Shown here piece by piece: positions 22,071 through 32,095 of a DNA stretch of 64,000 bases. This DNA comes from Anthoceros angustus (Eukaryota; Streptophyta; Anthocerotopsida; Anthocerotales; Anthocerotaceae). The notes under the pieces were generated by a model. That model saw only the letters and a list, made by a program, of their open reading frames with translations, had not been told where the DNA came from and did no database searches. A program made the position numbers and the translations under genes. The stretch's first letter is position 1. Each line of letters starts with the position of its first letter. Where the stretch lies: NCBI GenBank assembly GCA_010909165.1, contig MU008159.1, forward strand, positions 930,001-994,000, in the 5' to 3' direction.

Positions 22071-22725
22071 TTGTCTGCCGAGGGCATCAGGATGGATCCT
22101 GATAAAGTTAAAGCCATTCAAGATTGGCAGCCCCCTCGGAACATTCATGAGGTACGGAGCTTTATGGGTTTGGCTTCTGTATACAGGAGGTTTGTACATA
22201 TGTTTGCTAAGATAGCAGCCCCCATAACTGACCTCTTGAAGACATCAAAAGCTTGGAAGTGGGATGCTGATTGTCAAGCAGCCTTTGAATACTTGAAAGA
22301 GAAGTTGAGTACTACTCCGGTGTTGGGAATGTATGACCCCAAGAAAGATGTAGAAGTGTATTGTGATGCCTCGGACATGGCTATAGGTGGAGTTTTGATG
22401 GGACCAAAAGCCGTTAGCTTTTGAGTCAAGGAAGTTGCATCCTTATGAGATGAAGTATCCCACCTATGAGAAGGAAATGACTGCTGTCATCCGTCTAAAG
22501 GCTTGGAGGCACTATCTCTTGGGTAGGTCTTTTGTGCTGTATACTGATAATATCAGTACAACATACTTCTCCAACCAGTTGAAGTTGAATGTGAGACAAG
22601 CTAGATGGCAGGATTTCCTAGCTATGTATGATGTGACTCTGAAATACAAACCTGGAAAGGAGAATAAGGTTGCAGATGCGTTGAGTCGCAAAGCAGTCAA
22701 GGACAAGGCAATGGCAAGTGTGATT
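22071..22725 (+). pseudogene. Chromovirus RT thumb and RNase H, well-preserved copy
   Basis: The open stretch from 22071 gives [20 protein letters not shown] and [20 protein letters not shown] (RT thumb), then [20 protein letters not shown], where D in DASD is the first RNase H catalytic residue. A frameshift near 22415 follows, then HPYEMKYPTYEKEM (the E of YEKE is the second) and LYTDNIST (the D of TDN is the third). GKENKVADALSR near 22655-22690 is the RNase H end, with the last Asp. All four RNase H acidic positions are visible. Confidence 0.85.
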
Positions 22726-23115
22726 GAGCTGGATACTCACAAAGAGATTAAGGAAGCTTATCTGCAAGATCCTGAAGTGCAGGACTGGATGAATGGGGTG
22801 GCAGAGAAAGGAAGCAAGTTCAAACTCAGAGATGGTTTGTTGATATACAAACAGAAGAGAGTTGTGATTCCTAACTCTGTAGGCTTGAAGAAGAAGTTAC
22901 TTGCTGAATGTCATGATGTGCCAAGTGCTGGTCACCGTGGAGGTGATTCAACTTATGAGAAGTTGAAGAAGCTGTTTTACTGGCGAGGAATGTATCAAGA
23001 TACATTAGACTATGTCAAGGCATGTGCTGTTTGTCAGCAGGATAATGTAGAACAGGCTAAACCAAGAGGTTTGTTACAGCCCCTACCTATTCCAAGAGGG
23101 CCAGGGACATACTAA
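22726..23115 (+). pseudogene. Integrase zinc-binding domain; catalytic core missing
   Basis: The H2C2 zinc-binding domain of a gypsy integrase reads HDVPSAGHRGGDSTYEKLKK then FYWRGMYQDTLDYVKACAVC: His pair and Cys pair are all present. It is followed by LLQPLPIPRGPGTY and a stop at 23115. In related elements LPIP is followed by the D,D-35-E catalytic core. Here the sequence jumps at about 23100 straight to the segment after the core (RDILKDVVSMLNAE...). The core, roughly 450 bases, is absent in this copy and in the damaged duplicate at 24340. Confidence 0.8.
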
Positions 23116-23690
23116 AGGATGTAGTATCCATGCTAAACGCTGAAGTTTTCGATACTACCACTGGAGATCCACGCCAATTTGTTGAGCAGTTGAAGGCTAG
23201 GCATGAGGTTGCCAAAAAGATATTAGCCAAGGCTCAAGCACGTCAGAAGAGTTGGCTTCAATGTTGGGGATAAGGTTTGGGTGAAATTGAAGCATTTCAC
23301 ACTGCCCCAGGGTTTGTCTCTAAAGTTGAGGCCGAAGTATGGAGGTCCTTATGTTGTCCTGAAGCGCATTGGAGAAGTGGCTTATAAGTTGGACTTGCCT
23401 GACTGGATTTTTGCACACAATGTGTTTCATGTATCAATGCTGAAGCCATTTGTGCCAGGCAAGGAGAAAGAGGACATGGACAGGAAGAAGTACAGTATCC
23501 TCGTGCAGCATTATCAAGGACTGCGGGAGATTGAAGAATTCCTTGCAGAAGGTAGCGTGGCTACGAGACGTGGAACTCTACCACAATACATGGTAAAGTT
23601 GCGTGGGATCTCAATACCAGTTTGGGTAACATTAGAGGATATCCAGAAAGGCTCCTGGATGATTGCTCGTTACGCTGGTTATCACTGAGG
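23116..23690 (+). pseudogene. Integrase C-terminus with GPY/F module and chromodomain-like tail
   Basis: The open frame 23281-23688 encodes VKLKHFTLPQGLSLKLRPKY, then GGPYVVLKRIGEVAYKLDLP (GPY/F module), HNVFHVSMLKPF, and an end segment REIEEFLAEG...LPQYMVKLRG..VWVTLEDIQ resembling a chromodomain (E-x-E-x-I/F-L...Y-x-V-K-x-x-G...W). Chromodomains steer chromovirus integration to marked chromatin. A 5' part (23116-23280, VVSMLNAEVFDTTTGDPRQF) is in another frame. Confidence 0.8.
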
Positions 23691-23705
23691 GCAGTGATTC
23701 TTCCT

Positions 23706-23723
23706 AGTGGGGGAGGAAGTAAC
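23706..23723 (+). promoter_or_regulatory. Polypurine tract and first bases of 3' LTR, inner copy
   Basis: AGTGGGGGAGGA (23706-23717) is followed by AGTAAC (23718-23723), the start of the LTR. The tract primes plus-strand DNA synthesis. After about 35 bases of LTR the sequence jumps back to RNase H at 23757, so this LTR start is cut off. Confidence 0.7.
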
Positions 23724-23756
23724 AAAGGCTCGAGTGCTTGGTAAGAAAGCTCCATC

Positions 23757-24934
23757 TTGGAGGCACTATCTCTTGGGTAGGTCTTTTGTCTTTTGTATAA
23801 TAATATCGATGCAACATACTTCTCCAACCAGTTGAAGTTGAATGTGAGACAAGCTAGATGGCGAGATTTCTAGCTATGTATGATGTGACTCAAATACAAA
23901 CACAGAAAGGAGAATAAGGTTGCGATCGTTGAGTCGCAAAGCAGTCAAGGGAAGGCAATGGCAAGTGTGATTGAGCACTGGATACTCACAAAGATATTAA
24001 GGAAGCTTATCGCAAGATCACGAAGTGCGACGGATGAATGGGGTGGCGAGAGAAAGGAAGCAAGTTCAAAGCGAGATGGTTTGTTGATGTACAAGCGAGA
24101 AAAGAATTGTGATTCCTAACTCTTGAAGGCTTGAAGAAGAAATTACTTTTGAATGTCATGATGTGCCAAGTGCTTTGGTCACCGTGGAGGTGATTCAACT
24201 TATGAGAAGTTGAAGAAGGCTGTTTCTTGGCGAGAATGTATCGGGATACATTAGACTATGTCAAGGCATGTCTTTGTTTGTCGGCGAGGATAATGTAAAC
24301 AGGCTAAACCAAGAGGTTTATTCTGACCCCTACCTATTCCAAGAGGGCGAGGACATACTAAAGGATGTAGTATCCATGCTAAGCAGTTTTCGATACTACC
24401 GAGATCCACGCCAATTTGTTGAGCGGTTGAAGGCTAGGCATGAGGTTGCCAAAAGATATTAGCCAAGGCTCAAGCACGTCGGAAGAGATATCTTGATAAG
24501 CACGGAAAGCTGTCTTCAATGTTGGGGATAAGGTTTGGGTGAAATTGAAGCATTTCACACGCCCCAAGGTTTGTCTCTAAAGTTGAGACCGAGTATGGAG
24601 GTCCTTATGTTGTCTGAAGCGCATTGGAAGTCGCTTATAAGTTGGACTTACTGGATTTTTGCACACAATGTGTTTCATGTTTCAATCTTTGAAGCCATTT
24701 GTGCGAGCAAGAAAGAGGACATGGACGGGAAGAAATGCAGTATCCTCGTGCGGCATTATCAAGGCTGGGAGATTGAAGAATTCCTTCTGCAGTGGCGTAT
24801 TTACGTGGAACTCTACCACAATACATGGTAAAGTTGCGTGGGATCTCAATACCGATTTGGGTAACATTAGAGGATATCCGAAAGGCTCTGGATGATTGCT
24901 CGTTCTGGTTATCACCGAGGCGATGATTCTTCCT
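23757..24934 (+). pseudogene. Damaged duplicate of RNase H to chromodomain region
   Basis: This repeats 22503-23705 almost end to end. In the part matching 22721-23110 I counted 19 CAG or CTG sites in the clean copy: 16 are lost here and the other 3 have an indel beside them, while few other bases differ. Frames are therefore destroyed, although the underlying gene is the same. The same integrase-core deletion is shared. Confidence 0.8.
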
Positions 24935-24945
24935 AGTGGGGAGGA
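24935..24945 (+). promoter_or_regulatory. Polypurine tract before the full 3' LTR
   Basis: AGTGGGGAGGA, immediately followed by AGTAAC of the LTR at 24946. It is one G shorter than the tract at 23706. Confidence 0.75.
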
Positions 24946-25107
24946 AGTAACAAAAGCTCGAGTGCTTTGCAAAAGCTCCATGCGGAGGCATGTTTAGAAG
25001 AGTAGCTTACTAAGAGCATGTTAAGCATGCAGCCCTAGGAAGTGTGGTAGTAAATAATAGCTTAAAGCTTAAGTAAGTAGTTACTAAGATTGTAGCTAGG
25101 GCTTGAG

Positions 25108-25114
25108 TATAAAG
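25108..25114 (+). promoter_or_regulatory. TATA box of the LTR
   Basis: TATAAAG in the sequence GAGTATAAAGGAGACC, about 160 bases after the LTR start. The minisatellite starts 37 bases downstream and would be in the transcript leader. Confidence 0.6.
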
Positions 25115-25150
25115 GAGACCTATACAGGCTAAAAGGCAGTTCGATTCAAC

Positions 25151-25518
25151 CTTGAGAGCACTTGTTGCTTGGGTTGCGCCTTGAGAGCACTTGATGCTTG
25201 GGCTATGCCTTGAGAGCACTTGTTGCTTGGGTTGCATGAGAGCACTTGATGCTTGGGCTATGCCTTGAGAGCACTTGTTGCTTGGGTTGCGCCTTGAGAG
25301 CACTTGATGCTTGGGCTATGCCTTGAGAGCACTTGTTGCTTGGGTTGCGCCTTGAGGCACTTGATGCTTGGGCTATGCCTTGAGAGCACTTGTTGCTTAG
25401 GTTGCGCCTTGAGGCACTTGATGCTTGGGCTATGCCTTGAGAGCACTTGTTGCTTGGGTTGCGCCTTGAGAGCACTTGATGCTTGGGCTATGCCTTGAGA
25501 GCACTTGTTGCTTGGGCT
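25151..25518. repeat. 29-bp minisatellite with two alternating unit types
   Basis: About 12.7 units of CTTGAGAGCACTTG plus TTGCTTGGGTTGCGC (type A) alternating with CTTGAGAGCACTTG plus ATGCTTGGGCTATGC (type B). The higher-order period is 58. Some units lack 2-5 bases. There are no spacers, so it is not a CRISPR array. Long open frames here are repeat by-products. Confidence 0.95.
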
Positions 25519-25651
25519 GTAAGCCGGAGGGAGTCTTGTGAAGGAGCTTTGTGGGGAGGTCAAGTGAAGAGGCTAAGCTCCTAGCTTAGGCAAAGATGGG
25601 GAGTTCTCTCTAGCCCTCCATCTGTATGTTCTTGTTGACTCATGATTTAAG

Positions 25652-25657
25652 AATAAA
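25652..25657 (+). terminator. LTR polyadenylation signal
   Basis: AATAAA in TTAAGAATAAAGAAGCG, after the minisatellite and about 140 bases before the LTR end, the usual place for an LTR poly(A) signal. Confidence 0.5.
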
Positions 25658-25998
25658 GAAGCGTGCAAGGGTCTTTGTCTGCAGTCCTCCTAGAAGAGGA
25701 GGCGGGCTACTTGGAGGCCTAGTCTTTGTCAGTGTTGATTTATTACCTAGTTTGCTTCTAGCTGCGTGGTTTTCCCCACCCGTTGAGTGTTACTACATCG
25801 GCGGTTTTGGGCCTTGGTGAGGCGAGCCTACAAGTGGAGCTTATTACTTTTTTATTAGAATCTTCTTCATAATTTCATTGTGTTTGTTGACCATAACACG
25901 CTATTCTATGCATTTGTTTTGTCTTTGCCACTATTTCCTTCTTAAAAGGAGCATTCATTACATCATATATCTTGCTTTCCTCCTCTTTCGAGTTCTTG

Positions 25999-26104
25999 TA
26001 GAAAATTAAATATTGTAGTAAATCCATGGCACTTTCTCCTTATGCTCTCGAATAGAAAATTAAATATTGTAGTAAATCCATGGCACTTTCTCCTTATGCT
26101 CTCC
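25999..26104. repeat. 54-bp tandem duplication
   Basis: Two adjacent copies, each starting TAGAAAATTAAATATTG and ending TATGCTCTC, at 25999-26052 and 26053-26104. The surrounding 25795-26280 shows no gene. Confidence 0.9.
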
Positions 26105-26280
26105 AATTTCATCGTTTCTTCACCTTGTTGTTGTTAGTACATTGTATGGGAAGTGATATTGCGGGGCAAGATGGGAAACAAATCCTTCAATAGGCTAGAC
26201 CTATTTAGCACATGAATCGATTGAGGACTCGCTCAATTTGAAAAATTAGGTAAGCAACGATATACAAAAATGCTAGGCAT

Positions 26281-26690
26281 GCGGGCAATTAATTTGTATC
26301 CCGAACCCGCGATGGTAAGTACAACCCGAATTCTTTGGCCGATTGTTTGAGTTATTATAAGAAGCAAGATGGAGTGACAATGATTGTTGACGAATTCTTT
26401 GGCGCCGATTGTTTGGGTTATTATAAGAAGCAAGATGGAGTGACAATGATTGTTGCACAAGTTGGTATGCTTTATGTTTGGCATATATCGCATTAAACTT
26501 CATTCACAATCTGCGGGAATATCTTAGCGGCAGAAATAGTCGATCGTCGTCGATAAGTACAATAATATGATAGGAAAATATGCTTCTACCGAGTGTCGTT
26601 TAACTTATCAATATTTTCCCTTCAAAGACAACGGTAATACGCCCTCAACCATGGCCGGAAAATGGTATATATCCATGAGTATAAACAATG
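26281..26690 (+). pseudogene. Remnant of the small secreted cysteine-rich protein family, copy 1
   Basis: IGKYASTECRLTYQYFPFKDN near 26567-26640 matches IGKYASTECLMSYRYFPRND of the copy at 36925-37440. Upstream, CLGYYKK-like sequence occurs twice in a 63-bp tandem duplication (26329-26391 and 26392-26455). The signal-peptide part is absent, so this copy is dead. Confidence 0.5.
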
Positions 26691-26712
26691 AACATATTTT
26701 TCTTTGAGAAAG

Positions 26713-27558
26713 CAAGACAAAAGTTATGGATCTAGAATTACTAATATGGTATTTAGCAATCCATATTGATTTATGTGATGTTTCCTAACAAAGTAGCATT
26801 GTCGTTCAAGTTACTGAGGTAAGATTTTCTGGTCCTAGGAGTCGGGCAGCTAGTAGCTTGAAATGCACAAGGCCGTTCCGCTTAGCACCTAGTTGTCGAT
26901 AGACAAACCATCGCCTTCAACAACACCAGCAAAAAAGAGCTCGTCTTCTCTTTTTGTTGGATTGTTCGAAGGCCCATATGTTTTGATTCATACATTCAAG
27001 CATTCGTTCTTCTTCATTTTGGGGCATTCATTTATTCAACCAATTAATTTCTTTTTCATAATCTCTTTAGGGGACACTCGTGAAAATATCTCTTGAAGAA
27101 AGTCATATTTATTATAAATTTGTCGAAGCAGAGAAGTGGGGTCTACGTATAGAATTGGACTCAATTTGGTGTTTGTGAAAATAAAGGATGAGAAAAAACT
27201 AGCATTTTCTTTCCTGTGCTCTAGAAAAAGTTCATGATTCATGAAATCTCAAGATGAACCAACCTTTTCCACCTATAGCACTTGACTAAATAACATATTT
27301 GGTGTAAGGTGTGGGAAATGTTGCACAAAAGCACCTCTTGCAAACAAGGGGGTCGATAAATGTTCAAAGAATGTGGTTGAGGTACCTTTTAAGCATATAA
27401 AACCCTTTTTTTGGCGACTTAGGCAATTTATAATAATCAGGAAAAAAAAAGGGTACAAAGAGAGGGGATTTGGTCCCTCTGAAAAACTGTCTAACTTAGT
27501 CTACCGTACTAAGTTTCGAGAGGCGAGTGTGAAGACACATGGTGTCATCAAAAGAAAC
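26713..27558. repeat. 0.82-0.85 kb tandem repeat Z, unit 1
   Basis: Unit 1 of three adjacent copies, starting CAAGACAAAAGTTATGGATC. Units 2 and 3 start at 27559 and 28377. No coding family is recognised in it. Parts such as GTTGCACAAAAGCACCTCTT and ACTAAATAACATATTTGG recur unchanged in each unit. Confidence 0.9.
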
Positions 27559-28376
27559 CAAGACAAAAGTTATGGATCTAGAATTACTAATATGGTATTT
27601 AGCAATCCATATTGATTTATGTGATGTTTCCTAACAAAGTAGCATTGTCGTTCAAGTTCGAGGTAAGATTTTGTGGTCCTAGGAGTCGGGCTAGTAGCTT
27701 GAAATGCACAAGGCCGTTCCGCTTAGCACCTAGTTGTCGATAGACAAACCATCGCCTTCAACAACACCAGCAAAAAGAGCTCGTCTTCTCTTTTGTTGGA
27801 TTGTTAGAACCCATATGTTTTGATTCATACATTCAAGCATTCGTTCTTCTTCATTTTGGGGCATTCATTTATTCAACCAATTAATTTCTTTTCATAATCT
27901 CTTTAGGGGACACTCGTGAAAATATCTCTTGAAGAAAGTCATATTTATTATAAATTTGTCGAAGCAGTGGGGTCTTATAGAATTGGACTCAATTTGGTGT
28001 TTGTGAAAATAAAGGATGAGAAAAACTAGCATTTTCTTTTCACATGCTCTAGAAAAAGTTCAGATTCATGAAATCTCAAGATGAACCAACCTTTTCCACC
28101 TATAGCACTTGACTAAATAACATATTTGGTGTAAGGTGTGGGAAATGTTGCACAAAAGCACCTCTTGCAAACAAGGGGTCGATAAATGTTCAAAGAATGT
28201 GGTTGAGGTACCTTTTAAGCATATAAAACCCTTTTTTTGGCGACTTAGGCAATTTATAATAATCAGGAAAAAAGGGTACAAAGAGAGGATTTGGTCCCTC
28301 TGAAAAGCTCTAACTTAGTCTACCGTACTAAGTTTGAGAGGCGAGTGTGAAGACACATGGTGTCATCAAAAGAAAC
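27559..28376. repeat. Tandem repeat Z, unit 2
   Basis: 818-bp unit, nearly identical to unit 3 and close to unit 1, from which it differs mostly by short deletions. Confidence 0.9.
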
Positions 28377-29190
28377 CAAGACAAAAGTTATGGATCTAGA
28401 ATTACTAATATGGTATTTAGCAATCCATATTGATTTATGTGATGTTTCCTAACAAAGTAGCATTGTCGTTCAAGTTCGAGGTAAGATTTTGTGGTCCTAG
28501 GAGTCGGGCTAGTAGCTTGAAATGCACAAGGCCGTTCCGCTTAGCACCTAGTTGTCGATAGACAAACCATCGCCTTCAACAACACCAGCAAAAAGAGCTC
28601 GTCTTCTCTTTTGTTGGATTGTTCGAAGGCCCATATGTTTTGATTCATACATTCAAGCATTCGTTCTTCTTCATTTTGGGGCATTCATTTATTCAACCAA
28701 TTAATTTCTTTTCATAATCTCTTTAGGGGACACTCGTGAAAATATCTCTTGAAGAAAGTCATATTTATTATAAATTTGTCGAAGCAGTGGGGTCTACGTA
28801 TAGAATTGGACTCAATTTGGTGTTTGTGAAAATAAAGGATGAGAAAAACTAGCATTTTCTTTTCACATGCTCTAGAAAAAGTTCAGATTCATGAAATCTC
28901 AAGATGAACCAACCTTTTCCACCTATAGCACTTGACTAAATAACATATTTGGTGTAAGGTGTGGGAAATGTTGCACAAAAGCACCTCTTGCAAACAAGGG
29001 GTCGATAAATGTTCAAAGAATGTGGTTGAGGTACCTTTTAAGCATATAAAACCCTTTTTTGGCGACTTAGGCAATTTATAATAATCGGAAAAAAAAAGGG
29101 TACAAAGAGAGGATTTGGTCCCTCTGAAAAGCTCTAACTTAGTCTACCGTACTAAGTTTGAGAGTGTGAAGACACATGGTGTCAAAGCGA
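28377..29190. repeat. Tandem repeat Z, unit 3
   Basis: Third unit; it ends at GTGTGAAGACACATGGTGTCAA. A fourth, diverged copy lies at 33425-34105. Confidence 0.9.
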
Positions 29191-29806
29191 AACCAACTTG
29201 AGGAAAATCTACCTTTACGCCTCTTGCTGTTGCGTTAGTTCATCAAAGAGGAAGCAAGCGGGATACAACTGCGCCACGGTTGGACATGATCCGCCGCATA
29301 CGAAACACGACACTGGCTAGTTATGGGCGTGACCGCTAGTCTTGCATGCGAGGCAGAGAACATAGTTGGAAAGCATGGTGGTGGTTGCACAAGGCAACCA
29401 AGAAGCTGCGTGCATCGTCATTTGTGTTCACAACCAACGCCAAAATCGCATATCCTTAAGCTCCAAAATGCTCCACGTGTCGCCTCCCGAATGGAATAGT
29501 TGCGATCCGATGGATAGGAAGACTTGCAGCTAGCGAGAGGAGGGTTCTAGGATGAGAAAGGAGAGAGGGAAAGAAAAGGTATAGTTGGGGTGAACAATCG
29601 ACAATCGGAATTGGAAGCGTTGCATATATTTTGCTCACACCTCTTGGGGTGGAGGCCGAGGCCGTACCCTATGTAATTAGTGTATCGTTAGCTGGTTCTT
29701 GGACCACTATGGGAGGGGAGGGCGCATGACTTTTGTTCGAGGAAAGTAGAGATGCGAGTTGATGTGAAGATCTTGGCGATTTGGTGTGTGTGTAGAACAA
29801 GCGTGA
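29191..29806. other. No gene recognised
   Basis: Single-copy in this window, with no recognisable coding, RNA gene or repeat. Confidence 0.4.
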
Positions 29807-30164
29807 ACACCTTCCTAAAGGGCAAAGGCTCTTCCATATATGGGCAAAGACCTCATGTCAACTGGGAAGAGCCGCTTGTGATCATTAAGTAGCAAGCAAT
29901 AGAAACATAGTGTAATATTTATTATTCCTTGTAGAAAATATCCTCTTTATAATGTTTACCATTTTGTTGTTGGAATCTCTATTGAGAATCCAATCTAATT
30001 TTGTTTTCTTGGTAGGATTGGTTGTTTCTTCCAACATCTTGCTTCGCACTATATAATTTTTATATCTTTTGTACCCTTTTTTTTTATCTTGAGCACTTTG
30101 TGCCTTTGTTATCTTTAAATGTTGGTCCTGGTGTAGAATGGAAAACTAAATGTTGGTATAGGTC

Positions 30165-30725
30165 CAATGGGGTATTTTTTTCAGCTTCAATTCTTCGCGT
30201 TGCTGTGCATGCTGAGTATTGTCACAGGGCAAAGATGGGAAGTTTACAAATCCTAGAGTTGGACGGACCTATTTAAGACACCAATGCGGCAGAGAACTTG
30301 TTAAAGCCCAAGATTTAAATTCACGGCAAGGGTACACGAAAGTGCTAGGTTCGCAGGCTATCAATATATACCCTGAAAGTGCAACGTTTAGTACAAGCGA
30401 TTTTTTTGGATAGGTTAATTGTCTTGGTTATTACAAGAAGTATGGTAATGTGGGTATTGCTCCAAGAGTTGATTGTGCCTTGTGTATTGCATACATACGT
30501 ATCAAACTTCATACACAATATTGTGGGAATTTTTTAGCAAGCGTCTGGGTTGTTGATCAGTCCCCTAAAAACTACAATCGTACGATAAGAAAATATGCTA
30601 GTTGATCAGTCCCCTAAAAACTACAATCATACGATAAGAAAATATGCTTCTCTGAGTGTCTTATGTCTTATCGTTATTTTCCCATGAGCGATAATACAGA
30701 TAATGTGTGCCTCCACCATGGCGAA
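30165..30725 (+). pseudogene. Small secreted cysteine-rich protein, copy 2 (frameshifted)
   Basis: An ATG at about 30165 opens a signal-peptide-like start (MGYFFQLQFFALLCMLSIVTG then QRWEV) and runs into a stop after a 4-base insertion relative to the 36.9-kb copy. Later frames give RTYLRHQCG, CLGYYKKYGNVGIAPRVDCALC, IRIKLHTQYCGNF and YRYFP. A duplicated 50-base piece (CAGTCCCCTAAAAACTACAATC at 30555 and again near 30607) adds a further break. See copy 3 for the family discussion. Confidence 0.5.
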
Positions 30726-31994
30726 GTGGATATATATCCTTGATGAGTGTAACAAAAATTAAAGTATTTTATAACAAAAGAATCAAATTCTTTTCTAAAA
30801 AAGGAAGATAAATCCTATTTAGTGTGGCATTTGAAACTACGTAACAATCGACAAAGTTTTGTATTTATAATTCAAGCAAATTAGGGTTGTAGCAAATTAG
30901 CATTCTAGCTCATGTTATTAATGCATAATGGATTGCAATTACCGCAGTCAACTTCCTATCAAAGGCGGTTCCAAAGGTGACTCTAAGATACACCGCCTCC
31001 ATGATTCTTAAGTCGCTTTTAATGAGGTGGTTGAAGCTCCTTCAAAGTACACATCCATGAAGGACTCTATTTCTTAGTATCCAATGTACACAATAAAACC
31101 AATATGTTTCCTTACATGACAATTACCACAATAGTTGAAAATGCTTTGAAAGAAGCCATTATAATTTCTAAAATATGAAATAAATACACATTTCAAGTTG
31201 CCCCAGTGGGGCGGAGGAGCATGAACAAACGCACCACACACCTAGTAGGCATGGAAAGGTACTAAACACTTTTGAATTTTCTTTTCAAAGTATTTTACTT
31301 ACATTGAACTTCCGTTATAAGAAACAAGCATATATGAAGACACTATGGTTTAGTGCATTATTAATTGATTACGATGGTCTACTAAAAATCAACTAGACCA
31401 AATGCTACCTTCATATTAGGTGTGCATAAGCACATTTTAAAACAAGTTGCTCACCCACCAAGTCCCAAAACCTTCACGTTGCCTTTTAAGATTTCAATGG
31501 ACTAGAACTTAGTACCCTAAGGCCAATTCCTCCATAAGTTTCACGATGCATTAATTTTGTTACGAAATCTTAAAATAATTAGGTCTACTGATCGAGCGTG
31601 GCGAACACAAGGCACGGTGGGCGGGCTCACCAAGTGGGCTGATGGTTGGGCGGGGTCTTGGCCGGGTGGGGGTGGTGGCGGCGGACTCGCCGACCTAGGG
31701 CATCGAGCGATAACCAATCTTGAGACTAAATAGTGAATAGCTGTTGGGTAAGTTTACATACATATCATGTTAGTTGTAAAAATGCACCTATATTCAAATT
31801 TAGATATAAATAATTTGAAAATAATTTTTAAAAATGAAAATTATTTTTCTAGAAAATTCCGTCCCTCAAAAATTAACAAAAGCGTTTCCGAAACCTTACA
31901 ACCCGTATCCAACGTTGCGCATTTCCAACTAAGACAGGAGTAGGATGCTTTTAATATTTTTAAAATCTAATGATTTCAAGTGATTACTAGTGAG

Positions 31995-32095
31995 CACTAA
32001 GAAGAGGTGCAAGGTGCAAGGGCGGGCGAGCTGGGAGGGGAGGAGCGAGCTGGAAGGGGGAGGGAGGGCGTGAGCTTGGAGGGGGATGCGGGTTT
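31995..32095. repeat. G-rich tract in block P, copy 1
   Basis: Runs of G on the plus strand (GGGAGGGGAGG, GGGGGAGGGAGGG, GGAGGGGG) spaced by short linkers ending before TTTTCTTTTTTTAGC. Four or more G-runs within 70 bases could fold as a G-quadruplex. The same tract is at 39945-40035. Confidence 0.6.

Larger units (their letters stand above)
12341..25794 (+). mobile_element. Chromovirus (Ty3/gypsy) parts, plus strand, interrupted by a LINE and unclassified sequence
   Basis: Gag and protease lie at 12341-13290, and RT, RNase H, integrase and a chromodomain-like tail at 20390-24930, followed by a polypurine tract and a 3' LTR (24946-25794). The middle is filled by unclassified sequence, minisatellites and a LINE. 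One reading is a single chromovirus split by a nested insertion. Another is two unrelated fragments. No 5' LTR or primer site was found next to the gag. Coding and 3'-end sequences are close relatives of the complete element at 41705-47359. Confidence 0.5.
24946..25794 (+). repeat. 3' LTR of the plus-strand chromovirus
   Basis: It begins AGTAACAAAAGC directly after the polypurine tract and ends ...GAGTGTTACT at 25794. These are the same terminal words as in the LTRs at 41705 and 46785, where flanks prove the ends. It carries a TATA box (25108-25114), a 29-bp minisatellite (25151-25518) and AATAAA (25652-25657), which is the expected order of promoter, transcribed part and poly(A) signal. The following ACATC would be the target duplication, but no 5' partner is in the window. 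Confidence 0.75.

Noticed and set aside
25151-25518. Array of regularly repeated 29-bp units resembling a CRISPR array
   Set aside because: Units abut with no unique spacers and alternate between two variants; the context is a eukaryotic LTR.
25203-25563. Repetitive open frames with QPKQQVLSRHSPSIK
   Set aside because: By-product of the 29-bp minisatellite in the LTR.
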